Source: Siphonodentalium dalli (lineage: Eukaryota > Mollusca > Scaphopoda > Gadilida > Siphonodentaliidae). From it: DNA of 64,000 bases. The position numbers and the translations under genes were made by a program. The notes beneath the pieces are model-generated. The model searched no databases. It had not been told where the DNA came from and saw only the letters and a program-made list of their open reading frames with translations. Shown one piece after another: positions 12,001-24,000 of the stretch. Every line of letters begins with the position of its first letter. Position 1 is the stretch's first letter. The stretch covers positions 106,661,319 to 106,725,318 of the forward strand of contig CP136066.1 in NCBI GenBank assembly GCA_032622095.1, in the 5' to 3' direction.

Positions 12001-15000
12001 GTCCTTGACCTTGGTGGGTATCGCCCATGTTTGTATCGCCTGTATCTTCCCTGGATCAGGCTCGACTCCTTGTTCAGAGACCATGTGTCCCAAGAATGAA
12101 CACTTTTCTTTGAATATATGACATTTCTTGGGTGAAATTTTTAGCCCTGCATCTTTGAGACGTGTGAGAACCTGATCTAACCTTTCGCATTGACCTTGGA
12201 ATGACCTTGAAAAAAACCAGGACATCGTCAACGAACAACAAGCATGTGTGCCACTGTAGTCCGGCTAGTACAGACTCCATCAAACGTTCAAAGGTGGCTC
12301 CTGAATTGCATAACCCCATTGGCATAACACGGAATTGATAATGTGAATTGGACGTTATATTGGAGGTGACGAAAGCTGTCTTGGGCCTATCTTTCTCTGA
12401 TAACGGGAGTCTGCCAATATCCGGCCAATAAATCCAACGACGAGTAGTATTTTGAGTTTCTGAGACAATCCAGACAATCATCCTGCCTAGGTAGAGGATA
12501 AGAATCACGTACAGTGACATCATTACCTTCCGAAAATCTACACAAAACCGTATTTCTGGCGGCTTGTCACTTGAAGGGTCCCTTCATCTTCTTTTTAACG
12601 ATGACCACTGGGCTGGCCCACCCTGATTGTGATTTCTCTATGACCCCGGCTGTCAACATTCTCTGAATTTCACTCTCGACCTGAGGTCGAAGTGCAAATG
12701 GGACTCGGCGTGGTGCCTGTTTTTATGGGGCGTGCATCTCCTGTGTCTATGGTATGCTCTACCAAATGTGTTCTCCCTAGATCTTCCTTATTAACAGCAA
12801 ATACTGTTCTGTGTTTATATAACAGTTTCTTAACTATCTCTCTCTGTTCCTCTGATAAACCTTCCCCACTTTGCTCCATTAAAATTTCCATGTGTTCCGG
12901 CAATTCAACTGGCCCCCTCTGATATGTTATCTTTTTCTGTTATATTACATATGATTTCTGCACCTTCTTCGATCTCTCTAGATTCTTTATTTTTTCGCGA
13001 CATCGCCCTGTGTCACTGTTGTCTGAAAAGTCTGGATCTGATTTGCCCGAATGAGTTCACATTCGGCTACATGACTATTTTTGTATAAAGTCTTTGGTTG
13101 GCTATCCATGTTTATCAGTCTGATAGGCACATCAGGCCGTGATGGGTCAAAAATGCTAGTGGCTAACATTAAACCATTCTTTCTGAGGCATCTCCCCCCA
13201 GATGATATTATCGCATTTCTTCCTATTATATCATCATTCTCTACCTTAACTGGCAAAATTATTTCTGATAAAGGTGGAATAATGGCATTTTCTTGCAGAG
13301 TCAGTCTGAATGTTGAGTCAAGTTGACTCCTCTAATTGGCATCTAAAGTCCATGTTGTGCATCTTTAAGATCTTCTGTTTAAAATTCAGCTCACATCCAT
13401 TACAGTTGAGAAAATTGTACCCCAAAATTGCTGGGGTGTCCAAATCAGCCACTATCATTCGGCATGGACAATCAAATTCTCCTAATTTAATGGAAAAATA
13501 TGGCAGCACCCAGGGGGGGTAACTTTTTCCCCATCGGCCATCTTTAATTGACCACAGCGACTTTCCAGTCGTGGTCTAGAGCTCTCTGGTATTTTATTGA
13601 AAATCTTTGAGTGCATAACTGATACCGTAGCACCGGTGTCTATGAGACACTTGACTGCTTGGCCATAAATGTTCACCTGCAAGAACATACCATCATGTTG
13701 CTGCTCCGAAAATTCATATATCAATTCGGGTCTTGTAATATCATACATATTAATGTCCAAATCTACTGCTGCCTCTTGACCCCCCAGAAACAGCATCTAG
13801 CAGTTTCCCTGACTGGTCTGGGTCTCAGCACTGGTTACTTGTGTTGCACTGGGTCTATTGAATCTCATATGTTTATCTCTGTTATTGTACTTTGCATCCC
13901 TTTGTTTTTTAAAGCAATTTATCCTCAGTGTGATTGTCTTTCATGCAATAATTGCAATGTTTCTGTTGGGGCCTTTCCCTTCTCATTTGCTCCCTCAACT
14001 GCATCTGTCACAATTTGCCTCAATTTTCCATCCTCCACCTGCGCATTATTATTCTCTCTTTCCTCTCGTACCATACCGTCCAAACATTCATTTTGCATTC
14101 GAACCCTGTTATTTTGATAACGACCATAATTGGCTCCGCCTATTTCTGCTGCTCTGAAACGCCTCATACTTGAGCGCCAAACTAAGTGCGTCCTCAATAT
14201 TTTCAGTGCTGGTCTGGCATATGGACCATTCCATTTCTTGGTCGTGGAGTGAATCTCTAAATGCTCTATATGATAAACTATCCCTAACATCCTGTGGAGC
14301 AGTAGGATATGCCATCCGAACCAGTCGTTTTATTTCTTGTGCCAATTCAGGCAATGATTCTTTGTCACGACGTGTTCGTGCCTCCCAACTGAGATCGATA
14401 CATTTCAGTCTGGTTCTTGGGTTCGAACCGTGATGTTAATACGGCCAGGAGCTCATCGTAATTGTCCAACTGATCTGGTCTTATATCAGCTAAAACTCCT
14501 CTAGCCGATCCCCGTAAATGTATACTGAGCTGCATCAACTTCATATCTGTTGACCACCCATTTATACGGTCTACCATATTGAAGTGGGCCATGTAATCTG
14601 ACCAGCTAGATCTGCCATCATATACATCGGGTCTCGCCCCGGGGCCACACCTGTTATATGTGTTTCCCTCATCTGGCCTCCTGAATGGACCACCCCTATA
14701 ATATGTAGGGATATTAGCATTGTTTTCTCCTGGAAACCTGCTTACGTTCCCTGGATTCTGAAACTTATCATATCCATCTGTCTCATATGAATGTTCCATA
14801 TCTCTCATGCCTACATCCTCATATCGGTTGGGCTCTACGTATCTCTCATCGCCTCTGATATCCCCACTAATCGCATTTGCGTTGTGGTCATAATTGGGAT
14901 GGTGTACACCATAGAATTTATTACCGGTACCAATGTCTCCCCTATGTGGATTTGTGTCCAATTCAGCATAAGCGTCCCCACCTCCCCTTGTTTTAAAATG

Positions 15001-18000
15001 TGAATATTCTCTATATGGCTGTCTATGTGGGGTATATGCATTATTTCCATGAATTGAGTGAATGCTACTAGCGTTAGCAGTTTGCGGAGGTCCCACTGGA
15101 TTTGCATCATAGCCCATTAATCTCCCTGGCCTGTCTCTATAAGCTGGGTTTATGTGACCCACATTATCTGTTATGCCATGATCTGGGTTTCGGCCTGACC
15201 AGTGTGTAGAGGTGTTGCCTTCATATGGTGGGCATATGTCTTCCCTATTAATACCGGTACCAGTAGCCCCTCGATTGTGTGTATGAATGCCACTGTTTGT
15301 CTCTGTCTGATGTTTCTCTATGTTGTGTGTTGTAATCACTGTTTCCTTTGTCTGAGAATTCTGTATGTCCTCTAGTTTAGACATAACTGTCTTAATATGT
15401 TTTTCCAGTCCATCTAGTCTTTTTACCAGCGTACTCTCATTGTCAATAATGTCATCTGGTTGTTTATCACAATTTATGTTATTTATTGTGTCATCTGTCA
15501 TGCAATTCTGTGTCTCGTCTACGAAGTCAGCCTGTCTTTTCGCTGAACTACGTGTAACAACTTTCCGTCTTCTGTCTTTCGTCATTGTGAATGAGTAAAA
15601 TTTGTGAGCTACTGCTCGTGATTCTGGTTTGAATCGATCCGTTAACCGCTGCCACCAAATTATGTAACCTGTGAGGGGGGTGTCTTCCTCTAGGTTACTT
15701 TATAATGTCTATAAAGACTATATGATATTCTATAGTAGCTTAACTTGACAACGAGAGGAATTAAATATGCCCTGTTGCCCAGTCCCACTTCTCAATGAAG
15801 TTTCTATCTCAATGGTGAGTATAATTAAATCAATGAATTAATTGAATAATCATAAATCAATATTTATTCTGTGATAGTCTGACATCTATTATTTATGATG
15901 TAGTACTGATTTCATGTATTTGCAATGGAGTACAATTTGTGCCTGCTAGCTCCCTAATCACCGTTTCCGTAAATGGAATAGGACATAGACAGAGTGTCCT
16001 GATCTATGTCTATTAGAATTAATGTAAATTAATTCTCATAATTTACGTCGATTGATTATCAACAATTGTATTCATGTATTAGTTGAATACATCACGGTAT
16101 TGTTTTACTAACAATATTCAAAATAAGCTTCTCAAAGGTGTTTACGTTGGGTGAAAGACGGTAGTCTAACACGAAAACAGGATACATAGGATTGTATCCA
16201 TGATAAACAATAACATTACTCTAGGTATCCAAAATAGATCGGAAAATCCCAACGGAACGCCTACTCAAAGGTAGTCAATGGGCTGACTTGTCTCAATAAC
16301 GGGCGTACCTTAGTACTGCAAAATAGTTCAAGGAACTTAAATTTGAGATTGCTATCGTATCGTCTGACCAAAATAATGTGAGATTGCGTTCCCTTACGGA
16401 GGGGGGGGAGCCTTTTATACCCCGGGATTGCGTTCCCTAGAGAGCACGCAGTACGTTCCCTACGGTCACGTGACTGCGTTCCCTCACAAGACTGCGTTCC
16501 CTTAACTGGGTACACACTGCGTTCCCTACTATGGGAGGTCACGCAGTGCGTTCCTAGTAACCGTATCTAATCGCGCAGTGATTTCACGAACCGGAAGTTA
16601 AGCTTCCGGATCGTGACGTCACCAGTAAACAATGTGCTAGCAGTTACAATGAATAACATGACAAATAACATTACTTGCGCGAATAAAATAATGATATATA
16701 ACGAACCAATGTTTCCAAACGGGTGATATTATGAATGAGGCGAAGGGTTGATAGGTGAACAAAAACGAAATGAAATGACGCGCTGATAAACGAAAGATGA
16801 AAACCTAACTTTGTTACATAGCTTATATTTGGAATGGAGTTTCCTTGTGTGACAGGGATTCAAATTTTTTCAAATTGGGTCACTGGATCAGATATGGGCA
16901 GAACCAGGGACATAAATCCATTTCTTTCCCACAATAGTAATTCTTAAAGCAACTTCTTATCATGACCACTGATCATTAGAGGTTTAGGACTTAGAATTTT
17001 GTACATTGAACCATTTTGAATTAAACATTTTTTTTTTTAATTATATATTTCTTTTAAATTTAATTATTGAATTTTTATTTACGTCCTTGCTCTAGCTATG
17101 TCCATGTTTAGAACCTCTTATTCTTAGTGATTTTGACAAGTAGTGACTATTGTAGTCTTCAGAATCAAAGTCTTCTCAGTCTTTGCAGTCAGGTGAGTGA
17201 CTCCACAGTTATCGACTATCTTGTTCATAGTCTGTTATAAAACATTGAATAGAAACCTACAGTAATGCCATAATTAATCGACTGCTTAACCACAGAAGAA
17301 TTATGGGTAACTTTTCAGGATTTAGTTGGAAATATGGCTTGTTGCCATTCATCGGAAAGCTCTCGGGGAGAGCTTTCCGATGAATTGCAACAAGCCATAT
17401 TTCCGACTAAATCCTGAAAAGTTACCCATAATTCTGCTGTGGTTAAGCAGTCGATTAATTAGGGCATTACTGTATTGTATCTTTGTTTATGATAGGAAGT
17501 AGAAGCAGACAAACGAGTTGCTGCTGAACATGCCGTTCATACTAAAACACCAGCTCAACAAGAGTCTCCTAGGAGTAAGGACGCAAAGGTGAGAGTAACG
17601 AATATGCGCAAACAGATGTGTGTAAAAAGTTCATTAATAGATTATGTGTGCTTCACTTTGTCCTGAATCACCCAATCGAGTATCACTGACACAATTTGAC
17701 TGAGACTGCAGTCACTATTCATCACATTTTTAATAATACATATTTGAACACAATTACAGTAATGAATCGGGAATCTGAACTGGTAAATGGTTCTGTTCGA
17801 TCTCACTTCTGTGCATGTTTGTATGAAAGTGTACTGAATTTATTTCTGATACTGATACTGATGAAAATTTCCCAGATGTATTAAACAGGAATAGAAAGAT
17901 TTTATCTTGCAGGGTATCTGGACCATGCACGCAGGCCTGAGAAATGGGAAAATGACTTTGCATGGCCTAACTTAGCGATTTTCTTTGACAATTAGTGTTT

Positions 18001-21000
18001 AGTTTTTAAAACTTCTCACTTCGACCGTCAAGCACAACAGAATATAATAATCCATATTTGTGGCGGGAGATTGTGTCCAATGGTAGATGAACATATAACC
18101 TGTTGATATACTTCTCTTAACACCATTTTTAGCTCAACTTTACTTTGTAAAGTTTGAGCTATTGCCATGGCTTTGTCGTCCGTCGTGTGTGTGTGCGTGT
18201 GTGATTCGTCAACAATACAGGCTACAGGTCGTACCTTTGGTCGGATCATTATGAAATTTGACATAGCTGTTGACATCAACATTTAGACCGGAACGATTCA
18301 TTTTGGGGTCATTCGAGAAAAAAAACATGGCACAGGCTACAGGTCGTACTGTTTGTCTGATCATCATGAAATTTGTCATGGATATTAATATTGACATATA
18401 GATGGGAACGAGTAATTTTGGGGTCATTCGGCCAAAAAACATGGCCGCCGGCAGCCATCTTAGATTTTACTCTTTGCATGACTAAATTCTTTGGCACAGC
18501 CAACAGGTCGTACCTTTGGCCAGATCATCATAAAATTTGTCATGGATGTTAACAATAACATGTAGATGGGAACGAGTCATTTTGGGGTTATTCGGCAAAA
18601 AAACATGGCCGCCAGCAGCCATTTTGGATTTTACTCTTTGTATGACTAAATCCTTTAGCACGGGCTACAGGTCGTACCTTTAGTCTGATCATCATGAAAT
18701 TTGTCATGGCTGTTGAAATTGGAATGTAGATGGGAACGAGTCATTTTGGGGTCATTCGGACAAAAAACATGGCCACCAGCGACCATCTTGGATTTCAAAA
18801 TTCAATCCATTAGCACAGGCTACAGGTCGTACCTTTGGTTTGATCATCATGAAATTTGTCATGGATGTTAACATTGACATGCAGATGGGAACGAGTAATT
18901 TTGGGGTCATTCGGCCAAAAAACATGGCCGCCGGCAGCCATCTTAGATTTACTCTTTGCATGACTAAATTATTTGGCACGGCCTACAGGTCGTATCTTTG
19001 GTCGGATCATCATAAAATGTGTCATGGATGTTAACAATGACATGTAGATGGGAACGAGTCATTTTGGGGTCATTCGGCCAAAAAATATGGCCGCCAGCAG
19101 CCATCTTAGATTTTACTCTTTGTATGACTAAATCCTTTAGCACGGGCTACAGGTCGTACCTTTAGTCTAATCATCATGAAATTTGTCATGGCTGTTGAAA
19201 TTGGAATGTAGATGGGAACGAGTCATTTTGGGGTCATTCGAACAAAAAACATGGCCGCCAGCGACCATCTTGGATTTCAAAATTCAATCCATTAGCACAG
19301 GCTACAGGTCGTACCTTTGGTTTGATCATCATGAAATTTGTCATGGATGTTAACATTGACATGCAGATGGGAACGAGTAATTTTGGGGTCATTCGGCCAA
19401 AAAACATGGCCGCTGTCAGCCATCTTAGACTTACTCTTTGCATGACTAAATTCTTTGGCACGGCCTACAGGTCGTACCTTTGGTCGGATCATCATAAAAT
19501 GTGTCATGGATGTTAACAATGACATGTAGATGGGAACGAGTCATTTTGGGGTCATTCGGCCAAAAAACATGGCCGCCAGCAGCCATCTTGGATTTTACTC
19601 TTTGTATGACTAAATCCTTTAGCATGGGCTACAGGTCGTACCTTTAGTCTGATCATCATGAAATTTGTCATGGCTGTTGAAATTGGAATGTAGATGGGAA
19701 CGAGTAATTTTGGGGTCATTCGGCCAAAAATCATGGCCGCTGGCAGCCATCTTGGATTTTACTCTTTGCATGACTAAATCCTTTAGCACGGACTACAGGT
19801 CGTAGCTTTAGTCTGATCATCATGAAATTTTTCATGGCTGTTGAAATTGGAATGTAGATGGGAAAGAGTCATTTTGGGTTCATTCGGACAAAAAACATGG
19901 CCACCAGCGGCCATCTTTGATTTCAAAGTTCAATGCATTAGCACGGGCTGCAGGTCGTACTATTCGTCTGCTCATCATGAAATTTGTCATGGATGTTAAT
20001 ATTGACATGTAGATGGGAACAATTAATTTTGGGGTAATTCGGCCAAAAAACATTTCCGCCAGCAGCCATCTTGGATTTTACTCTTTGTATGACTTAATCC
20101 TTTAGCACGGGCTACAGGTCGTACCTTTAGTCTGATCATCATAAAATTTGTCATGGATATTAACAATGACATGTAGATGGAAACGAGTCATTTTGAGGTC
20201 CTTCGGCCAAAAAACCTGGCCGCCAGCAGTCTTCTTGGATTTTACTCTTTGTATGATTAAATCCTTTAGCACGGGCTACAGGTCGTACCTTTAGTTTGAT
20301 CATCATAAAATTTGTCATGGATGTTAATAATGACATGTAGATGGGAACGAGTCATTTTGTGGTCATTCGGCCAAAAAACAATGCTGCCAGCAGCCGTCTT
20401 GGATTTTACTCTGTGTATGACTAAATCCTTTACTGCTCATTTTTGACACTCCTTTTTAATCTCTCTATTCATTGCTCATCACAAAAAAATTACCTTCTTT
20501 ACAAAGTTGAGCTACAGTGTCATTGACACTTTCATTTGTCTCCAAGGAGGTAAATTTCTATGATATCAATCAGGGTTTCCTGACTCTTGGAAAACCTGTG
20601 AATTTGAAAATAACTTTTCAAGGGCCCTTGAAAAGACTGGAACCCCTTGTACACCCTGTATATCCTCCTTGAAAACCCTGGGAAAATCCCGCCCAAATGA
20701 AATCATAATATAATGAATAGTGTTTCCTATATTTTGCATTAGTTACCAAAATTGATTTCTGGTAGTTAGATTTTTGCGCTGATATAAGCGATTTTTCATT
20801 GGCTGGGATATTCCAGGAACATTGCCAGTAAATTATGTGTACTATTACTGAAATCACATGCTGTAATGTGTCATCTTGAATTTTATGCAGGAATTTTGTC
20901 GATATGTGTTTCCAAAGCTCACATAATAGTATTTGCTGTATGTGTTTAAATGTCAAATGCAGAATTGTTTCCTTGACATACTTGTTGGGTGTTACAGTTT

Positions 21001-24000
21001 CCTTACACCGACGAGAGGAAGCATCACCAAGGAGATGACAGAAAAGCACACTTTTCTGATGATAGAAAGGGCGGTCGACACACTGAAGAAGCCAGTAATC
21101 AGCCACCCCAAGAGCGACGATCAAAATCAGCAGGCCGAGGCAAACAATTAGCAAAGTTCAGCCAAAAGGAACTCAAAGCTCAGGTATATAGCCCTTATAT
21201 TTAAAAATAAAATGTAGGTGCATTTTAATTTGTGTGTCTACTTTTTTGTCCCATGTGCACTATTTTTTTTGGTTCACCTACAGGAAATAACCTCATATAT
21301 CAGCTGCATATATAGGTATATTGTTCACAAAAAAAGATCATTGTTTTGACCGAATTCTAATAAAATAAAATAATAAATATAGACTTGTATTAAACAAAAT
21401 AAAGTGTGGGTTAGGTTACACATATTCTCAAAATAAGTGTCCCTCTCGACAGCGTTGGAACCGCGTTGAAATTTGACCATCAACACGGTTTCCGTGTTAA
21501 CGCAACGCGGTCGTAACGTTACTCCAACGCGGTCGAGGTAACCGTCAACGCAATATATTTACACACTAAGTGTTGTCATCACTAAATCCAGCATTCTGAT
21601 TGGTCGGCGCCCACGTGGCTAGTTGCAGTTATTTCTCGGTGAATGCGTAACGCCTCATAACAGCAAGCTAACAACACCATCGATACGTCATTAGGTTTGG
21701 AAAGACGAACGCGTAATGCTTTGGGCGCATTTCGACTCACGCAGGATTGACTTAATACATCATCGGGTTTCAACATGAAGAGAAATTGTTCCTATTAACT
21801 TTTGCCAAGGGTGCTATTGGGTATTTAAATAATAAAATATTAAAAATTAAATTAAAAAATTAATTAAAAATTAAATCTAATTAAAAATTTATTAAATAAA
21901 TTTTATAAGGATTAACTGTCATGTGGACTATTTTTATGGAGATGTAACGGTGAGGTAAGTGGACATAACTTGTATGTAAAACCCTTCGGGTTTTACACAA
22001 GTTATGTCCACTTACCTCACCGTTACATCTCCATAAAAACAGTCCACATGACAGTTAATCCTTATATAACGCGGTCGTCATGACCGTCAAAGCAACAAAC
22101 GCAGTCGATGTAACCGTCAATGCAACAAACGCAGTCGATAACCATCAACAAAATGGAACGTTGCCAACACAATAATGTTTTTTGGCGTGGTAGGAGGCAT
22201 GGGTAATGCATGATTGATTGGTGTTAAATGTTTTACATATTCATTTTGAATTTTTCCGGAAAAAAACTAATAAAAGTAGATCACATTCAAGATCACGCTG
22301 CATTGAATTAATAGAGATGCAATTGAGATTTCTAACAAACAAAAAACTTTGAGTTCACAGCGCAATGTACATGTATTCTTTGAATATTCAATATTCAGCG
22401 TCACATCCTGTACGCCAAGGGTCCGATGTCATTTGAGATCTTCGTGAGGATATGATAACACATACATGTACATGTAATTGACACATAAAAATATTAATTA
22501 TCCATGTGTTTATCAACACCTGCAAAACAAGCAGCTCTCTGATGTGGTATAACCAATGATTTGTCACTTTTACTGACAGACCGCGGATCAAAAGCCTGCC
22601 GCGAATGATTGACAGCCGTGTCTTTGAACTCAAATACAATAGGGGGCGTGTCTTCGGTGAATCCCGAAGCTTCCAAACACAATGAATGTTTAACAGGAAA
22701 GAATTTATTCAACTACAGTTTATTAAGAAACTAGCCATAGTTTCATTTTATTTTTGAGTAAGATCAGCCTCATTTGGTTGAGGTCCTCCTGTAATTTAAA
22801 TTCGGTCAAGTAGCTTAGGTACAGCATGCTAAACATTCATAGAAAATGCGACCACGTGCTCTATATTGTACTTCACGATTTTGGATCTATATATGTACGC
22901 GCCCTTAAATATATATCAATATTTTAATTATTTAACACATTTGTGTTGTTTTATTCGCGAACAATGTCATTGTGATTATAAAACAATTACATGTAAACAG
23001 TGATTGATTCGCGACCTATTTTCTGTAACCTTGCGTAATCACGTAGAGCTACGTAAGATCCCAGAAACTTACTTTCATTTTCACTTTCAGTTCCAATGTA
23101 AATTCGCCGTGTTTACATGTGTTGTGTACAATTTGTATTTCTGTCGAAGTATATGACAATAAAATTACATTTCCATTACAAGAACAATGCTCAGATACCG
23201 GTAGTTATGTTATAAAATCAGCACACTTTATAGCAGTATACATCTATGAAAATTCTGACATACATGTACCTATCTACCTGGAGTTTTTAGGTCAACAAAT
23301 CGGAAACATGTGTTATTTTGTTTGCATTATCTTGTCAAACATTTTATATTATCTATGATTAAACTAGTGTGTTTATATCTAACATATAACATACTGTTTC
23401 CGAATCCTATCCTGACATCGTTGTTATTCTGTATTGTAAGCGTTACATGAAATATCATATCGAGAGCCCCCCCGGTCCTTTTATATGATCAAGCGACAAG
23501 CACATGTTCCTTGTCACGGAGGCAATGGCTGCCTGAAAAGATTACATGCAATGTAAAAACCGATAATTGTCAATAGTTTTCACCCACTCAAAACATTCTG
23601 GGGGTGGTGTAGATAGAATATGCAAACCGATGAACAGAGCCATGAAAAAACAGAAATATTCCAGTCGTTTTAAAATTTTCACACACACGCTCATTATTCA
23701 TACCACGCATACCATATATTAAATAAACAAACAATAATTATAAAATAAACACGATTTGTTGTTTATGCTGAAGTATACCAGGACTTGATTATTCTGACTT
23801 TAATTAGCCTTTCCTCGGCATAATTATATACATGCATAACGTTCGTAAAATGTTATTCAGAGATGGGTGCCCTCTTGTCTTTGCATGAAAAACAATAACT
23901 TCCCCATCGCGAACCTCTATGTGACCACGCGCTCACATTGCGACAGTGTCTCGTTTTTTGAAGTTTTTCATAAATTTAGGTCAAAGGCCGTTCTGCATCC

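Larger units (their letters stand above)
7700..16818 (-). mobile_element. Ty3/gypsy LTR retrotransposon with an extra 3' ORF
   Basis: Order on the - strand: 5' LTR (15663-16818), primer-binding site, gag, aspartic protease, reverse transcriptase, RNase H, integrase, accessory ORF, polypurine tract, 3' LTR (7700-8306, cut by the gap). RT before integrase places it in Ty3/gypsy. It lies in a CCDC9 intron, antisense to the gene. The visible LTR halves differ by about one substitution and four single-base indels over 600 bp, so insertion was recent, yet every coding region is broken by frameshifts. No env-like protein is seen, since the extra ORF has no signal peptide or membrane segment. Target-site duplications cannot be checked because of the gap. 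Confidence 0.93.

Noticed and set aside
18209..19734. Several - strand frames of about 75 codons with MPKNLVMQRV text
   Set aside because: By-products of the family C tandem array. The same frame recurs every 482 bp.
18125..20555. CRISPR array
   Set aside because: Repeats are contiguous long units in animal DNA, without short repeats and unique spacers or cas genes.
20618..21154. 178-codon - strand frame MLIVCLGLLILIVALGVADY...
   Set aside because: Antisense to a CCDC9 exon and continuing into a degenerate repeat. The hydrophobic start is the reverse complement of charged exon codons.
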